DNA of 7,008 nt from an uncultured Caulobacterales bacterium (GTDB lineage: Bacteria > Pseudomonadota > Alphaproteobacteria > Caulobacterales > Caulobacteraceae). How positions within the stretch are numbered: the stretch's first letter is position 1; every line of letters starts with the position of its first letter. A program made the translations under genes and the position numbers. Shown piece after piece: positions 1-6,845 of the stretch. The stretch is taken from contig CAISYT010000134.1 of the NCBI GenBank assembly GCA_903889785.1, positions 1-7,008 on the forward strand. The letters run 5' to 3'. A model generated the notes under the pieces. The model was not told the origin of the DNA, ran no database searches, and saw nothing but the letters and a program-made list of their open reading frames with translations.

Positions 1-525
1 CGGCGGTGAGTTTTCTCCGCGTTCTCTAGGTTCGCGTCCGCACAATCCGGCCAGCCAGGCGACAAACAGGGGCTGTGCCGGCTCGACCCCAGCGGTGACC
101 AGGGCTTCCACAAGCGGCTGTTGTTCCAAATCAATCGGGGCGAAGGTCAGGCCCTCCGGCATCCCTGCAGCGTGCCAGGATCGGCGTTTCCAAGCCTGGG
201 TTTCCGGATGATCGGCCTCAAACACCTTCAAACCCATATGCGGATTACGCCCGGCGAAGGTGTCTAGCCCGGCCCCCAGAACCAGGTGCTAGCGTACCCC
301 GCGGGCGTAGGCATAGGCCAGGGCATCTTCCGCCAGCCGTGATCGGGCGGCGATGAAGGCGCGCATGGAGCGGCGGCCCAGTAACGCGGCCCGTGGCTTC
401 CAGTCTTCGCCCAGCATCTTGGCCGCCAGCGGGTCTTCGAACACCAATGGTCGGTCGGTTAACTGGTGCTGCATGCGATGCGCCGCCGCCGCGATGGCCG
501 TGGGGCTCGGCTGTCCATGCCGCAT
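1..525 (-). pseudogene. SAM-dependent methyltransferase (leucine carboxyl methyltransferase-like), interrupted by an in-frame amber codon, 3' end beyond the window
   Basis: The frame opens at ATG 525-523, which shares one base with the mutL stop (TGATG), so translation is probably coupled. The first 78 residues run from MRHGQPSPTAIAAAAHRM to ARGVR. They carry the family N-terminal pattern: a DPLA segment, then the R-FI-ARSR-AEDAL helix. A TAG at 291-289 follows. The same frame then continues with HLVLGAGLDTFAGRNPH, the SAM-binding glycine loop, then VFEADHPETQAWKRR with the acidic ribose-binding position, then LTFAPIDLEQQ. In this family (Pfam LCM, TIGR00027-like) the residue at the stop is usually Gln (GVRQ-VLGAGLD), so one C-to-T change (CAG to TAG) explains it. 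From about position 50 downward the expected WLGV-YLT motif is not found in this frame, which suggests further decay or a frameshift. Members modify small molecules or proteins; the substrate here is unknown. A sequencing error or stop-codon readthrough cannot be excluded. Confidence 0.8.
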
Positions 526-2366
526 CAACGTCTGCCGAACAGCCGCTCGATATCGGCGAGCTTCAGCTCAACATAGGTTGGTCGACCATGGTTGCACTGG
601 CCCGAATGCGGCGTGGCTTCCATCTGACGCAACAACGCATTCATCTCCGCGGCGGTCAGGCGGCGGCCGGCGCGCACACTGCCGTGGCAGGCCATGGTGG
701 AGCACACTTCCTGCAGCCGCGCCGTCAGGGCGAGGGCCGCACCGTTTTCGGCCAGATCATCGGCGATGTCGCGCACCAGGCCGGCGATGTCTGTGTCGCC
801 AAGTAGCGCCGGCGCCTCGCGCACCAGGACTGCGCCAGGGCCAAAGGCTTCCAGAACCAGGCCCAGCTTCGCCAGTTCATCGGCGCGGCCGGCGACGCGG
901 TCTGCATCGGTGGGATCGAGCTCGACGACCTGCGGCAAAAGCAGGGTTTGCCGCGTGACGCCGCCGGTTTCGAGCTGCGCCTTCATCTGCTCATAGACCA
1001 GCCGCTCATGCGCCGCGTGCTGGTCTACGATGACAACCCCATTGCGGGTCTGGGCGACGATATAGGTCTCGTGCACCTGTGCCCGTGCCGCGCCGAGCGG
1101 AAAGGCTTCCAGGTCAAGGGTGGGTGACGGTTCAGCGAACGCCGACGCCGATGCCTCATGGCGCGCGCTGGTTTCCGACAGGCCCGGCAGGACTTGAGAA
1201 AATACAGGCGCAACGGCACCGCCATAGCCTGTCCAGCCGCTCCAGCCGGGCGCGTGGCGCGTGGCGTAGCTCTGCGGCGGCGGTGGTGCGCTGCCGCCGG
1301 GACGGAACCTGTCCAGCGCGTCGATAGAGGCCGTGGTCGAGGCGCGATGGCCCGCGCCAGCCAGGGCGTGGCGCAGGCCGCCAACGATTAGGCCTCGCAC
1401 CAGCGCCGGATCCCGGAACCGCACTTCGGCCTTGGCCGGATGCACATTGACGTCGACCTGTGTCGGGTCGAGTTCCAAATAAAGCGCCGCCGCCGGATGA
1501 CGGTCGCGCGCCAGGAAATCGGCATAAGCGCCCCGCAGGGCACCCTGAAGCAGCCGGTCGCGCACCGGCCGACCATTCACGAACAGATGCTGATGGGCCC
1601 CATTGCCGCGGTTGTAGGTTGGCAGGCCGGCGTAGCCCGACAGTCGCACACCCTCTCGCTCCTGGTTCAGCTCAATGGCGTTATCGTGGAAGTCGCGCCC
1701 CAGTACAGCGGCGAGCCGCGCCAGAAGGCCTGCCGGACCGATGGACTCTCCAGGCAGTCGCAGCAAGCGGCGACCGTCGATGTCGAGCGAGAAGCCGACC
1801 TCCGGATGGGCCATGGCCTGTCGGCGCACCTCGTCGGCGATGGCCAGGCTTTCAGCGCGCTCGGTCTTCATAAATTTGAGTCGCGCCGGTGTTGCATAGA
1901 ACAGGTCGCGCACCTCCACCCGCGCTCCATGCGGACCGGGGAATGCGGAGGGCTGGGGCTGGGAAACTGCTCCGCCATCGACCTTGATGGCCCAGGCGTC
2001 GCCGGCGCCCTCGGCCCGTGAGGCGATGGTCAGGCGGGACACACTGCCGATCGAGGGTAGGGCTTCGCCGCGAAAGCCCATGGTGGCGATTCGCAACAGG
2101 TCGACCGACCCGTCGTCCTGCACCGCCAGTTTCGAGGTGGCATGACGCTCGACCGCCAGAGACAGTTCAGAGCGGGCAAGTCCCTTGCCGTTATCCGCGA
2201 TGAGGATGCGCATGAGCCCCCCACCGTCGACTTCGATCTCGATTAGGCTTGCGTCAGCGTCGATTGCGTTCTCGACAAGTTCCTTCACGGCGCTGGCCGG
2301 CCGTTCGACCACTTCGCCTGCTGCGATGCGATTGACGACCTCTAGAGGCAAGCGGCGTATGGTCAT
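525..2366 (-). CDS. mutL: DNA mismatch repair protein MutL, endonuclease-type
   Basis: MutL is the GHKL-ATPase matchmaker of mismatch repair: it is recruited by mismatch-bound MutS and licenses strand removal. This 613-residue protein is of normal length. The N-terminal ATPase domain (about 1-330) shows motif I ELVENAIDA with catalytic E29 and Mg-binding N33, motif II DNGKG (D58), motif III GFRGEAL (97-103), and the VDVNVHPAKAEVRF segment (304-317) ending the transducer domain. A Pro/Ser/Ala-rich linker spans about 340-425. The C-terminal dimerisation domain has DQHAAHERLVYE (448-459), matching the metal-binding endonuclease signature DQHA(X)2E(X)4E, plus ACH (559-561) and CNHGRP (591-596). 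It is therefore a nicking MutL of the kind found in bacteria without MutH. The ATG at 2366 gives the canonical N-terminus (IAAGEVVERPASAVKELVENA); upstream Shine-Dalgarno pairing is weak. The downstream methyltransferase start overlaps its stop. Confidence 0.97.
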   Translation of the reverse strand: MTIRRLPLEVVNRIAAGEVVERPASAVKELVENAIDADASLIEIEVDGGGLMRILIADNGKGLARSELSLAVERHATSKLAVQDDGSVDLLRIATMGFRGEALPSIGSVSRLTIASRAEGAGDAWAIKVDGGAVSQPQPSAFPGPHGARVEVRDLFYATPARLKFMKTERAESLAIADEVRRQAMAHPEVGFSLDIDGRRLLRLPGESIGPAGLLARLAAVLGRDFHDNAIELNQEREGVRLSGYAGLPTYNRGNGAHQHLFVNGRPVRDRLLQGALRGAYADFLARDRHPAAALYLELDPTQVDVNVHPAKAEVRFRDPALVRGLIVGGLRHALAGAGHRASTTASIDALDRFRPGGSAPPPPQSYATRHAPGWSGWTGYGGAVAPVFSQVLPGLSETSARHEASASAFAEPSPTLDLEAFPLGAARAQVHETYIVAQTRNGVVIVDQHAAHERLVYEQMKAQLETGGVTRQTLLLPQVVELDPTDADRVAGRADELAKLGLVLEAFGPGAVLVREAPALLGDTDIAGLVRDIADDLAENGAALALTARLQEVCSTMACHGSVRAGRRLTAAEMNALLRQMEATPHSGQCNHGRPTYVELKLADIERLFGRR

Positions 2367-2489
2367 GGGCCGACTAGATTACCCGATTCCGCAGCCAATG
2401 GCTTGCTTCAGCCTCGGTATTGGCCCGAAGGTCCAGGATTCAGCGTCTCGCAATCAGGCTCGTTGGGATCAGCCCGACAATACTGGCTG

Positions 2490-3053
2490 CTACAGCCCCG
2501 GCAGCTTGAGTTTCGATTGACGCGTGCGGTTGATCACCACCGGCTGGTTGCCAGTCAGGCCCTTCAGCACCGCGGCCTCGGCGGCCGGGTCAATCGGTGC
2601 GGGGGTATTAGCCCCCGTGTTGGCGGCCGTCGCTTGGCCAGCCGCATCGGGCTGATCCTTGCGCCAGAACATGACCTTTTCGGCAAAGCTGGCGTCCTTA
2701 TGGGCAATGGCACCGTTCTCGTCGTCGACCACGAAGCGGATCAGCGGGTCGGTATTGGCCCCACCCGCGCGGGCAACGAGCAGGTTCTCGCCCGGTGAGC
2801 GGTCGGCGGCCTGGACCTGGCCAACCAGCACGGCGCGCGCCGCGCTTTCGGGCTGTAGTTCTTGCGGGCGCGGCTCACCGGGGGCCGGCGGACGCAGCGA
2901 ATAGTCGGGCGGAACCACCAGCGGGGCCTTGGTGACGATGCGGAATTCGTCCGGAACCACCTTGTTCAAGCCCAGCGACTTGTTGAGGCTCTGGCAGCCG
3001 GTAAGGCCCACAACCGCTACAGCGGCCAGGACGATCGCGGGCTTAACACTCAT
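2490..3053 (-). CDS. DUF3035-type lipoprotein of unknown function
   Basis: The 187-residue product has a lipoprotein signal peptide: Lys4, a hydrophobic stretch (about 6-17) and lipobox LTGC with the lipidated Cys at 20. Gln at +2 (not Asp) suggests sorting to the outer membrane. The mature protein begins with a conserved-looking PDEFRIVTKAPLVVPPDY (34-51) and a Pro-rich continuation to about 64, typical of the alphaproteobacterial DUF3035 family. A charged segment near 119-132 (KDASFAEKVMFW) is followed by an Ala/Thr/Pro-rich low-complexity linker (about 136-160) and a C-terminus ending KLKLPGL. A GGAG lies nine bases before ATG 3053, a good ribosome site. It sits 76 bases after lspA, whose product would process it, and 123 bases before mutL. 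No enzymatic motif is visible. Its position suggests a conserved envelope role, but the function is not known. Confidence 0.85.
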   Translation of the reverse strand: MSVKPAIVLAAVAVVGLTGCQSLNKSLGLNKVVPDEFRIVTKAPLVVPPDYSLRPPAPGEPRPQELQPESAARAVLVGQVQAADRSPGENLLVARAGGANTDPLIRFVVDDENGAIAHKDASFAEKVMFWRKDQPDAAGQATAANTGANTPAPIDPAAEAAVLKGLTGNQPVVINRTRQSKLKLPGL

Positions 3054-3129
3054 GACTCGTCGCTCCAGCGGGCCGCCCCGGCCTTTATCAGCAGATCAGA
3101 TACCGCTTTGAAGCGGCCGCGCCAAGGGA

Positions 3130-3651
3130 TCACTCCGCATCATCCTTGGCATTGTCTTGAGAGGGACGGTCGTTACGCACCATATCGATCAGCAGCAACA
3201 CCACCCCAATGTCGATACAGGCGTCCGCGACGTTGAACACCCAGGGGAAATAGAGCGCCGAGGCGTCGATAAAATCAATCACCGCGCCATAGCGCACACG
3301 GTCGATCACATTGCCTATTGCACCGCCCATGATCAGTCCAATTCCAGCCAGCGGCAGGATGCGGTGCTGACTTCTGGCCCACCAGCCAAGCACCAGCGAC
3401 ATGATCACTGCAAAGCCCGTCAGCGCCCAGCGCACGATCTGGGTATCGCCCGTGAACAGCCCAAAGGTGACACCGCGATTCCACACCAGGGTCAGGTGCA
3501 AGGGTCCCAGCAGGGGGATCGAGCCGCGCGTGGCCAAGTGCATGGCTTCAGTGACATAGGTTTTCACCGCCTGGTCGAGCAGCATAACCCCAACGGCGAT
3601 CATATAGGCCGTGGCTGGGCCGAGCTTGGTCGCAGGCTGCTGTTGGCTCAT
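3130..3651 (-). CDS. lspA: Lipoprotein signal peptidase (signal peptidase II)
   Basis: LspA is the inner-membrane aspartyl protease that cuts prolipoprotein signal peptides in front of the diacylglyceryl-modified Cys. The 173-residue product has the usual length and four hydrophobic segments (about 14-33, 72-91, 98-117, 137-157). Family motifs are in order: LLDQ (24-27), WNRGVTFGLF (57-66, the N-G-F motif), GGAIGNVIDRVRYGAVIDFID (109-129) carrying the first catalytic Asp at 126, and FNVADACIDIG (139-149) with the second catalytic Asp at 143. The C-terminal tail (160-173) is polar and acidic, fitting a cytoplasmic end. ATG 3651 overlaps the ileS stop (ATGA), and a GGAG lies eight bases upstream inside ileS, so translation is coupled to ileS. 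The ileS-lspA pairing is widespread in proteobacteria. Confidence 0.97.
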   Translation of the reverse strand: MSQQQPATKLGPATAYMIAVGVMLLDQAVKTYVTEAMHLATRGSIPLLGPLHLTLVWNRGVTFGLFTGDTQIVRWALTGFAVIMSLVLGWWARSQHRILPLAGIGLIMGGAIGNVIDRVRYGAVIDFIDASALYFPWVFNVADACIDIGVVLLLIDMVRNDRPSQDNAKDDAE

Positions 3652-6575
3652 GCCGCACGCTCCGCGTCGATTTCGGTAACCACTGCGGCATCACGCGCCG
3701 AGAGGTCAGGGTAGCGAGCGTTTGATCCCACGTCGGGCACGCGCCGCCAGGAGCGGGCGCATTTGGCGATACTCAGCGGCTCAACCGTTACCACGGGCAC
3801 CTCGGCACCTGTGAGCACGACCGTGGCCTGGCTGGTGCGGAACACCTCGGCGACGTCCAAGCCCTCGAACACATCCGCGTTCTTGGTTTCGACGGTCACG
3901 GCAGCATCGAGGGCGGAGCCGATTTTCTTGTCGCGGCGCATTTCTTCCAGGGCAAGGGTCACGGCACCGGTAACCGCCTCGATCTTCGCCCAGCGCGCGG
4001 CCTCGGCATCATTGCGCCAAGCCCCCGGCGTTTCCGGAATCACCCTCAGGCAGTTGGAACTGGCGTCTGGGAAGCGGGTCGTCCAGGCTTCTTCGGTGGT
4101 AAAAGGTGTGATCGGCGAGAGCCAAGCGGTCAGGCGTTGGAAGGCCAGATCCATGACGGTGCGGCAGGCGCGGCGTTTTTCGCTGTGGGCGCTGTCGCAA
4201 TACAGGCTGTCGCGACGGATATCGAAGTACAGTGCGGACAGTTCGCCGGCTGCGAACTCCGACACGTTGCGCCAGACACGGCGGAAATCGTAGGTCGCGT
4301 AAGCATCGCGAACCTGGGCATCGAGCTGCCAAAGACGGTGCAGGATATAGCGCTCCAACGGTGGCATTTTATCCAGCGGCAGGCGCTCGGCCTCGTTGAA
4401 TCCGGCCAGGCCGCCGAGCAGGTAACGCAGGGTGTTGCGCAGTTTGCGATAGCCGTCGACCGTGGTCTGCAGGATGGTTTTGCCGATGCGCTGGTCTTCG
4501 GCGTAGTCGACCATGCCCACCCAAAGCCGTAGGATTTCCGCCCCGCTTTCCTTGATCACCACCTGTGGCTCGGTGGTGTTGCCCTTGGACTTGCTCATCT
4601 TCTCGCCGTGTTCGTCGAGCGTGAAGCCGTGGGTCAGCACCGCGTTGTAGGGCGCACGGCCACGCGTGCCGCAGCTCTCCAGTAGGGACGACTGGAACCA
4701 GCCGCGGTGCTGGTCTGAACCCTCCAGATAGAGGTCCGCCGGCCAGTGGCTGTCTTCGACGTTCTCCAGGGTTAAGGCGTGGGTCGACCCGCTATCGAAC
4801 CAAACATCGAGGATGTCTTCAATCTTGTCGTATTTCGCCGGGTCGTGATCGCCCAGGAAGTCGCTCACAGGCCGCACGAACCAGGCGTCGGCACCGTCCT
4901 TGGCGATGGCCTCGCGGATGCGGGTATTGACCGCCTCGTCGCGCAACGGCTCGCCGGTCTGTTTGTCAACGAACATGGCCAGGGGCGCGCCCCAAGCCCG
5001 TTGTCGGCTGATCAGCCAGTCAGGGCGAGTCTCGACCATGGCCCCGATGCGATTGCGGCCCTGGTCGGGGTGGAAGGTGGTGGTGGCAATGGACGCCAAG
5101 GCCCTCTGACGCAGGCTGTGGCCGTCGTCCAGCGTCTGGTCCATGCGGATGAACCACTGCGGGGTGTTGCGGAAGATCACCGGCGCCTTGGAGCGCCAGC
5201 TGTGCGGGTAGCTGTGGTCGACGCGCCCACGCGCCAGAAGATTGCCGGCCGCAATCAGCGCGTCCATCACCGCCTTGTTGGCGGGGCCGAACTTGCCGAT
5301 CTTATCCTTCTTGCCCTCGGTCTCGATGACCTTCAGCCCGCCAAACAGCGACACATCGGCATAGTAGGCGCCGTCGGGATCGACCGTGTCGGGAATGGTC
5401 GTATCGATACCTTGGGCCGCCAGCGCTTGGCCGCTCTTTAGCCAGATCAGATAGTCGTCGGTGCCATGGCCGGGCGCGGTATGCACAAAGCCGGTGCCGG
5501 CATCGTCAGTGACGTGATCGCCAGCCAGCATCGGCACCGTAAAGTTATAGCCGGGATCCATCGAGGCCAGCGGGTGGCTCATCGTCATGCCGCCAGGATC
5601 GACGCTTTCGATCCGCCGCGCCTTGGTAATCTTGGCCGCAGCGAACACGTCGCCGCTCAGCTTTTCCGCCAGGATCAGCCTCTCGCCCGCCATGGCCCAC
5701 GGCGCGAACTCTCCGCTCAGGTCGACCGCTTCCACCTCATAAACCGCATAGGCGACCTTTGGATTAAAGCTGACGGCGCGGTTGGCGGGAATGGTCCAGG
5801 GCGTCGTGGTCCAGATCACGACCGATGCGTCCGCCAACGGCGAAACACCCGCTGTTGTTTCCGTGACCTGGTTTTTCAGAGGAAACTTCACCCAGATGGT
5901 CGGGCTGGTATGGGGGGCGTATTCAACCTCGGCGTCGGCCAGGGCGGTGCGTTCGACCGGGCTCCACATCACCGGCTTGGAGCCGCGATAGAGCTGGCCG
6001 CTCATCAGAAACTTATGGAACTCGCCGACGATGGCGGATTCCGAGCTGTAGTCCATGGTGGCGTAGCGACGTTCCCAGTCGCCCAGAACCCCCAGGCGCT
6101 GAAAGTCGGCCTTCTGCACATCCATCCATTGGGCGGCATATTCGCGGCAGCGTTTACGGAATTCCGACGGCGGAACCTGGTCCTTTGGTCGGCCCTGGCT
6201 TCGGAACTCTTCCTCGATCTTCCATTCGATCGGCAGGCCATGACAGTCCCAGCCCGGGCGGTAGTCGACATCCTTGCCGAGCAGGAACTGACTGCGGACC
6301 ACAAAGTCCTTCAGCAGCTTGTTCAGGGCGTGGCCGATGTGGATGGCACCATTGGCGTAGGGCGGGCCGTCGTGCAGCACGAACAGCGCCGCGCCGCGCG
6401 CCTGCCGGTCGGCACGCAGGGCCCGGTAGAGATTCTGCTCCGTCCAGGCCGCCAGGATTTCTGGCTCCTTCTGCGGCAGGCCTCCGCGCATCGGAAAGCT
6501 CGTGTCGGGCAGGAATACGGTGTCGCGATAGTCGCGTGCGCCGGATAGTTCGGTGGGCGTGGCGTCGTCGGCCAT
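3648..6575 (-). CDS. ileS: Isoleucyl-tRNA synthetase
   Basis: This class I synthetase charges tRNA-Ile with isoleucine and edits misactivated valine. Starting at ATG 6575 (MADDATPTEL) it has 975 residues, normal for alphaproteobacteria. In that numbering the signatures are: PPYANGAIHIGH (HIGH at 79-82), GWDCHGLPIEWK (108-119), the editing-domain motifs WTTTPWTIPAN (255-265) and GTGFVHTAPGHG (360-371), WFDSG (592-596), SDQHRGWFQSSLL (620-632) and KMSKS (659-663). The anticodon-binding domain follows. The C-terminus has KCARSW (938-943) where the zinc-binding form has CPRCW, and the later Cys pair is missing, so no zinc ribbon is expected. The frame extends upstream to GTG 6641 (22 more codons), but those residues look non-homologous and GGAG touches that GTG directly, so the ATG is preferred. 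No T-box-like leader was recognised. The stop overlaps lspA by four bases. Confidence 0.97.
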   Translation of the reverse strand: MADDATPTELSGARDYRDTVFLPDTSFPMRGGLPQKEPEILAAWTEQNLYRALRADRQARGAALFVLHDGPPYANGAIHIGHALNKLLKDFVVRSQFLLGKDVDYRPGWDCHGLPIEWKIEEEFRSQGRPKDQVPPSEFRKRCREYAAQWMDVQKADFQRLGVLGDWERRYATMDYSSESAIVGEFHKFLMSGQLYRGSKPVMWSPVERTALADAEVEYAPHTSPTIWVKFPLKNQVTETTAGVSPLADASVVIWTTTPWTIPANRAVSFNPKVAYAVYEVEAVDLSGEFAPWAMAGERLILAEKLSGDVFAAAKITKARRIESVDPGGMTMSHPLASMDPGYNFTVPMLAGDHVTDDAGTGFVHTAPGHGTDDYLIWLKSGQALAAQGIDTTIPDTVDPDGAYYADVSLFGGLKVIETEGKKDKIGKFGPANKAVMDALIAAGNLLARGRVDHSYPHSWRSKAPVIFRNTPQWFIRMDQTLDDGHSLRQRALASIATTTFHPDQGRNRIGAMVETRPDWLISRQRAWGAPLAMFVDKQTGEPLRDEAVNTRIREAIAKDGADAWFVRPVSDFLGDHDPAKYDKIEDILDVWFDSGSTHALTLENVEDSHWPADLYLEGSDQHRGWFQSSLLESCGTRGRAPYNAVLTHGFTLDEHGEKMSKSKGNTTEPQVVIKESGAEILRLWVGMVDYAEDQRIGKTILQTTVDGYRKLRNTLRYLLGGLAGFNEAERLPLDKMPPLERYILHRLWQLDAQVRDAYATYDFRRVWRNVSEFAAGELSALYFDIRRDSLYCDSAHSEKRRACRTVMDLAFQRLTAWLSPITPFTTEEAWTTRFPDASSNCLRVIPETPGAWRNDAEAARWAKIEAVTGAVTLALEEMRRDKKIGSALDAAVTVETKNADVFEGLDVAEVFRTSQATVVLTGAEVPVVTVEPLSIAKCARSWRRVPDVGSNARYPDLSARDAAVVTEIDAERAA

Positions 6576-6637
6576 AAGCTTTGGGACTCTTTGCGGGTGG
6601 GGAAGGGCGAACTTGGGCAGTCCCGGCGCGCGCTGGA

Positions 6638-6769
6638 TCACTCCGGCGGCGTCACGCCGGGCGCGTAATTCGCGAAATCTTCCAGACCATGGTCATGGAG
6701 GCGGCTGTAGCAGGCTTCAACGCAATCGTCATCACGGCCCTGTCGCCTGGCGTCATAAACACAGTTGAC
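6638..6769 (-). other. Possible remnant or unconventional small Cys-containing ORF in the ribF-ileS spacer
   Basis: One minus-strand frame reads VNCVYDARRQGRDDDCVEAC through YSRLHDHGLEDFANYAPG to a TGA at 640-638 of the 6000s (6640-6638). These 43 codons have a protein-like mix of charged, aromatic and Cys residues (Cys at 3, 16 and 20 of the segment). The frame stays open further upstream, but I see no ATG, GTG or TTG between it and the ribF stop, only ATT at 6772-6770, and no ribosome site. It could be the tail of a decayed or frameshifted small gene, a gene with a rare start, or chance. A different frame offers ATG (MTPGDRAVMT, 34 codons), which looks less protein-like. I do not recognise a family. 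Confidence 0.25.
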
Positions 6770-6782
6770 AATCGCGCGAACG

Positions 6783-6800
6783 CCGACGTTTGAACGTCGG
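6783..6800. repeat. Short perfect inverted repeat between ribF and ileS
   Basis: CCGACGTT and AACGTCGG (6783-6790 and 6793-6800) are exact reverse complements around a two-base centre. A G-T and a C-G pair can extend the stem by two. As RNA it could form a 7-base stem with a four-base loop about 45 bases after the ribF stop. No T-run follows on either strand, so an intrinsic terminator is not supported. It might instead be a protein-binding dyad in the ileS upstream region, or a processing hairpin. Confidence 0.45.
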
Positions 6801-6845
6801 TGGCCTTGGCGACTAAATCCTGGGGTGATGGCGGGAAAGGTGCGC

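Noticed and set aside
353..958. Plus-strand open frames of 137-201 codons across the methyltransferase and mutL
   Set aside because: They are Arg/Ala/Pro-rich shadows of the minus-strand genes with no recognisable motif.
1440..2021. Plus-strand frame of 193 codons inside mutL
   Set aside because: It is antisense to the conserved MutL ATPase domain, with no motif or ribosome site.
2394..2424. GCCAAT and ATTGGC inverted repeat upstream of mutL
   Set aside because: The arms are six bases, the loop is long and there is no T-run; it is likely chance.
3103..3116. Small hairpin CCGCTTTGAAGCGG between lspA and the lipoprotein gene
   Set aside because: It has only a five-base stem with a four-base loop and no T-run, so it is not a credible terminator.
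4779..5441. Plus-strand frame of 220 codons inside ileS
   Set aside because: It is antisense to conserved IleS catalytic and editing regions and has no independent evidence.
5466..6548. A 360-codon open frame on the plus strand
   Set aside because: It is wholly antisense to ileS. Its sequence is the mirrored reading of conserved ileS codons and shows no domain of its own; long antisense frames are expected in GC-rich genes.
6576..6641. Extended ileS start at GTG 6641
   Set aside because: The extra 22 residues do not resemble IleS N-termini, and the GGAG touches the GTG with no spacing. ATG 6575 gives the family-like start.
6765..6793. TTGACA at 6765-6770 as a plus-strand -35 box
   Set aside because: At 17 bases' spacing the -10 position reads GTTTGA, a poor match, and no plus-strand gene follows.
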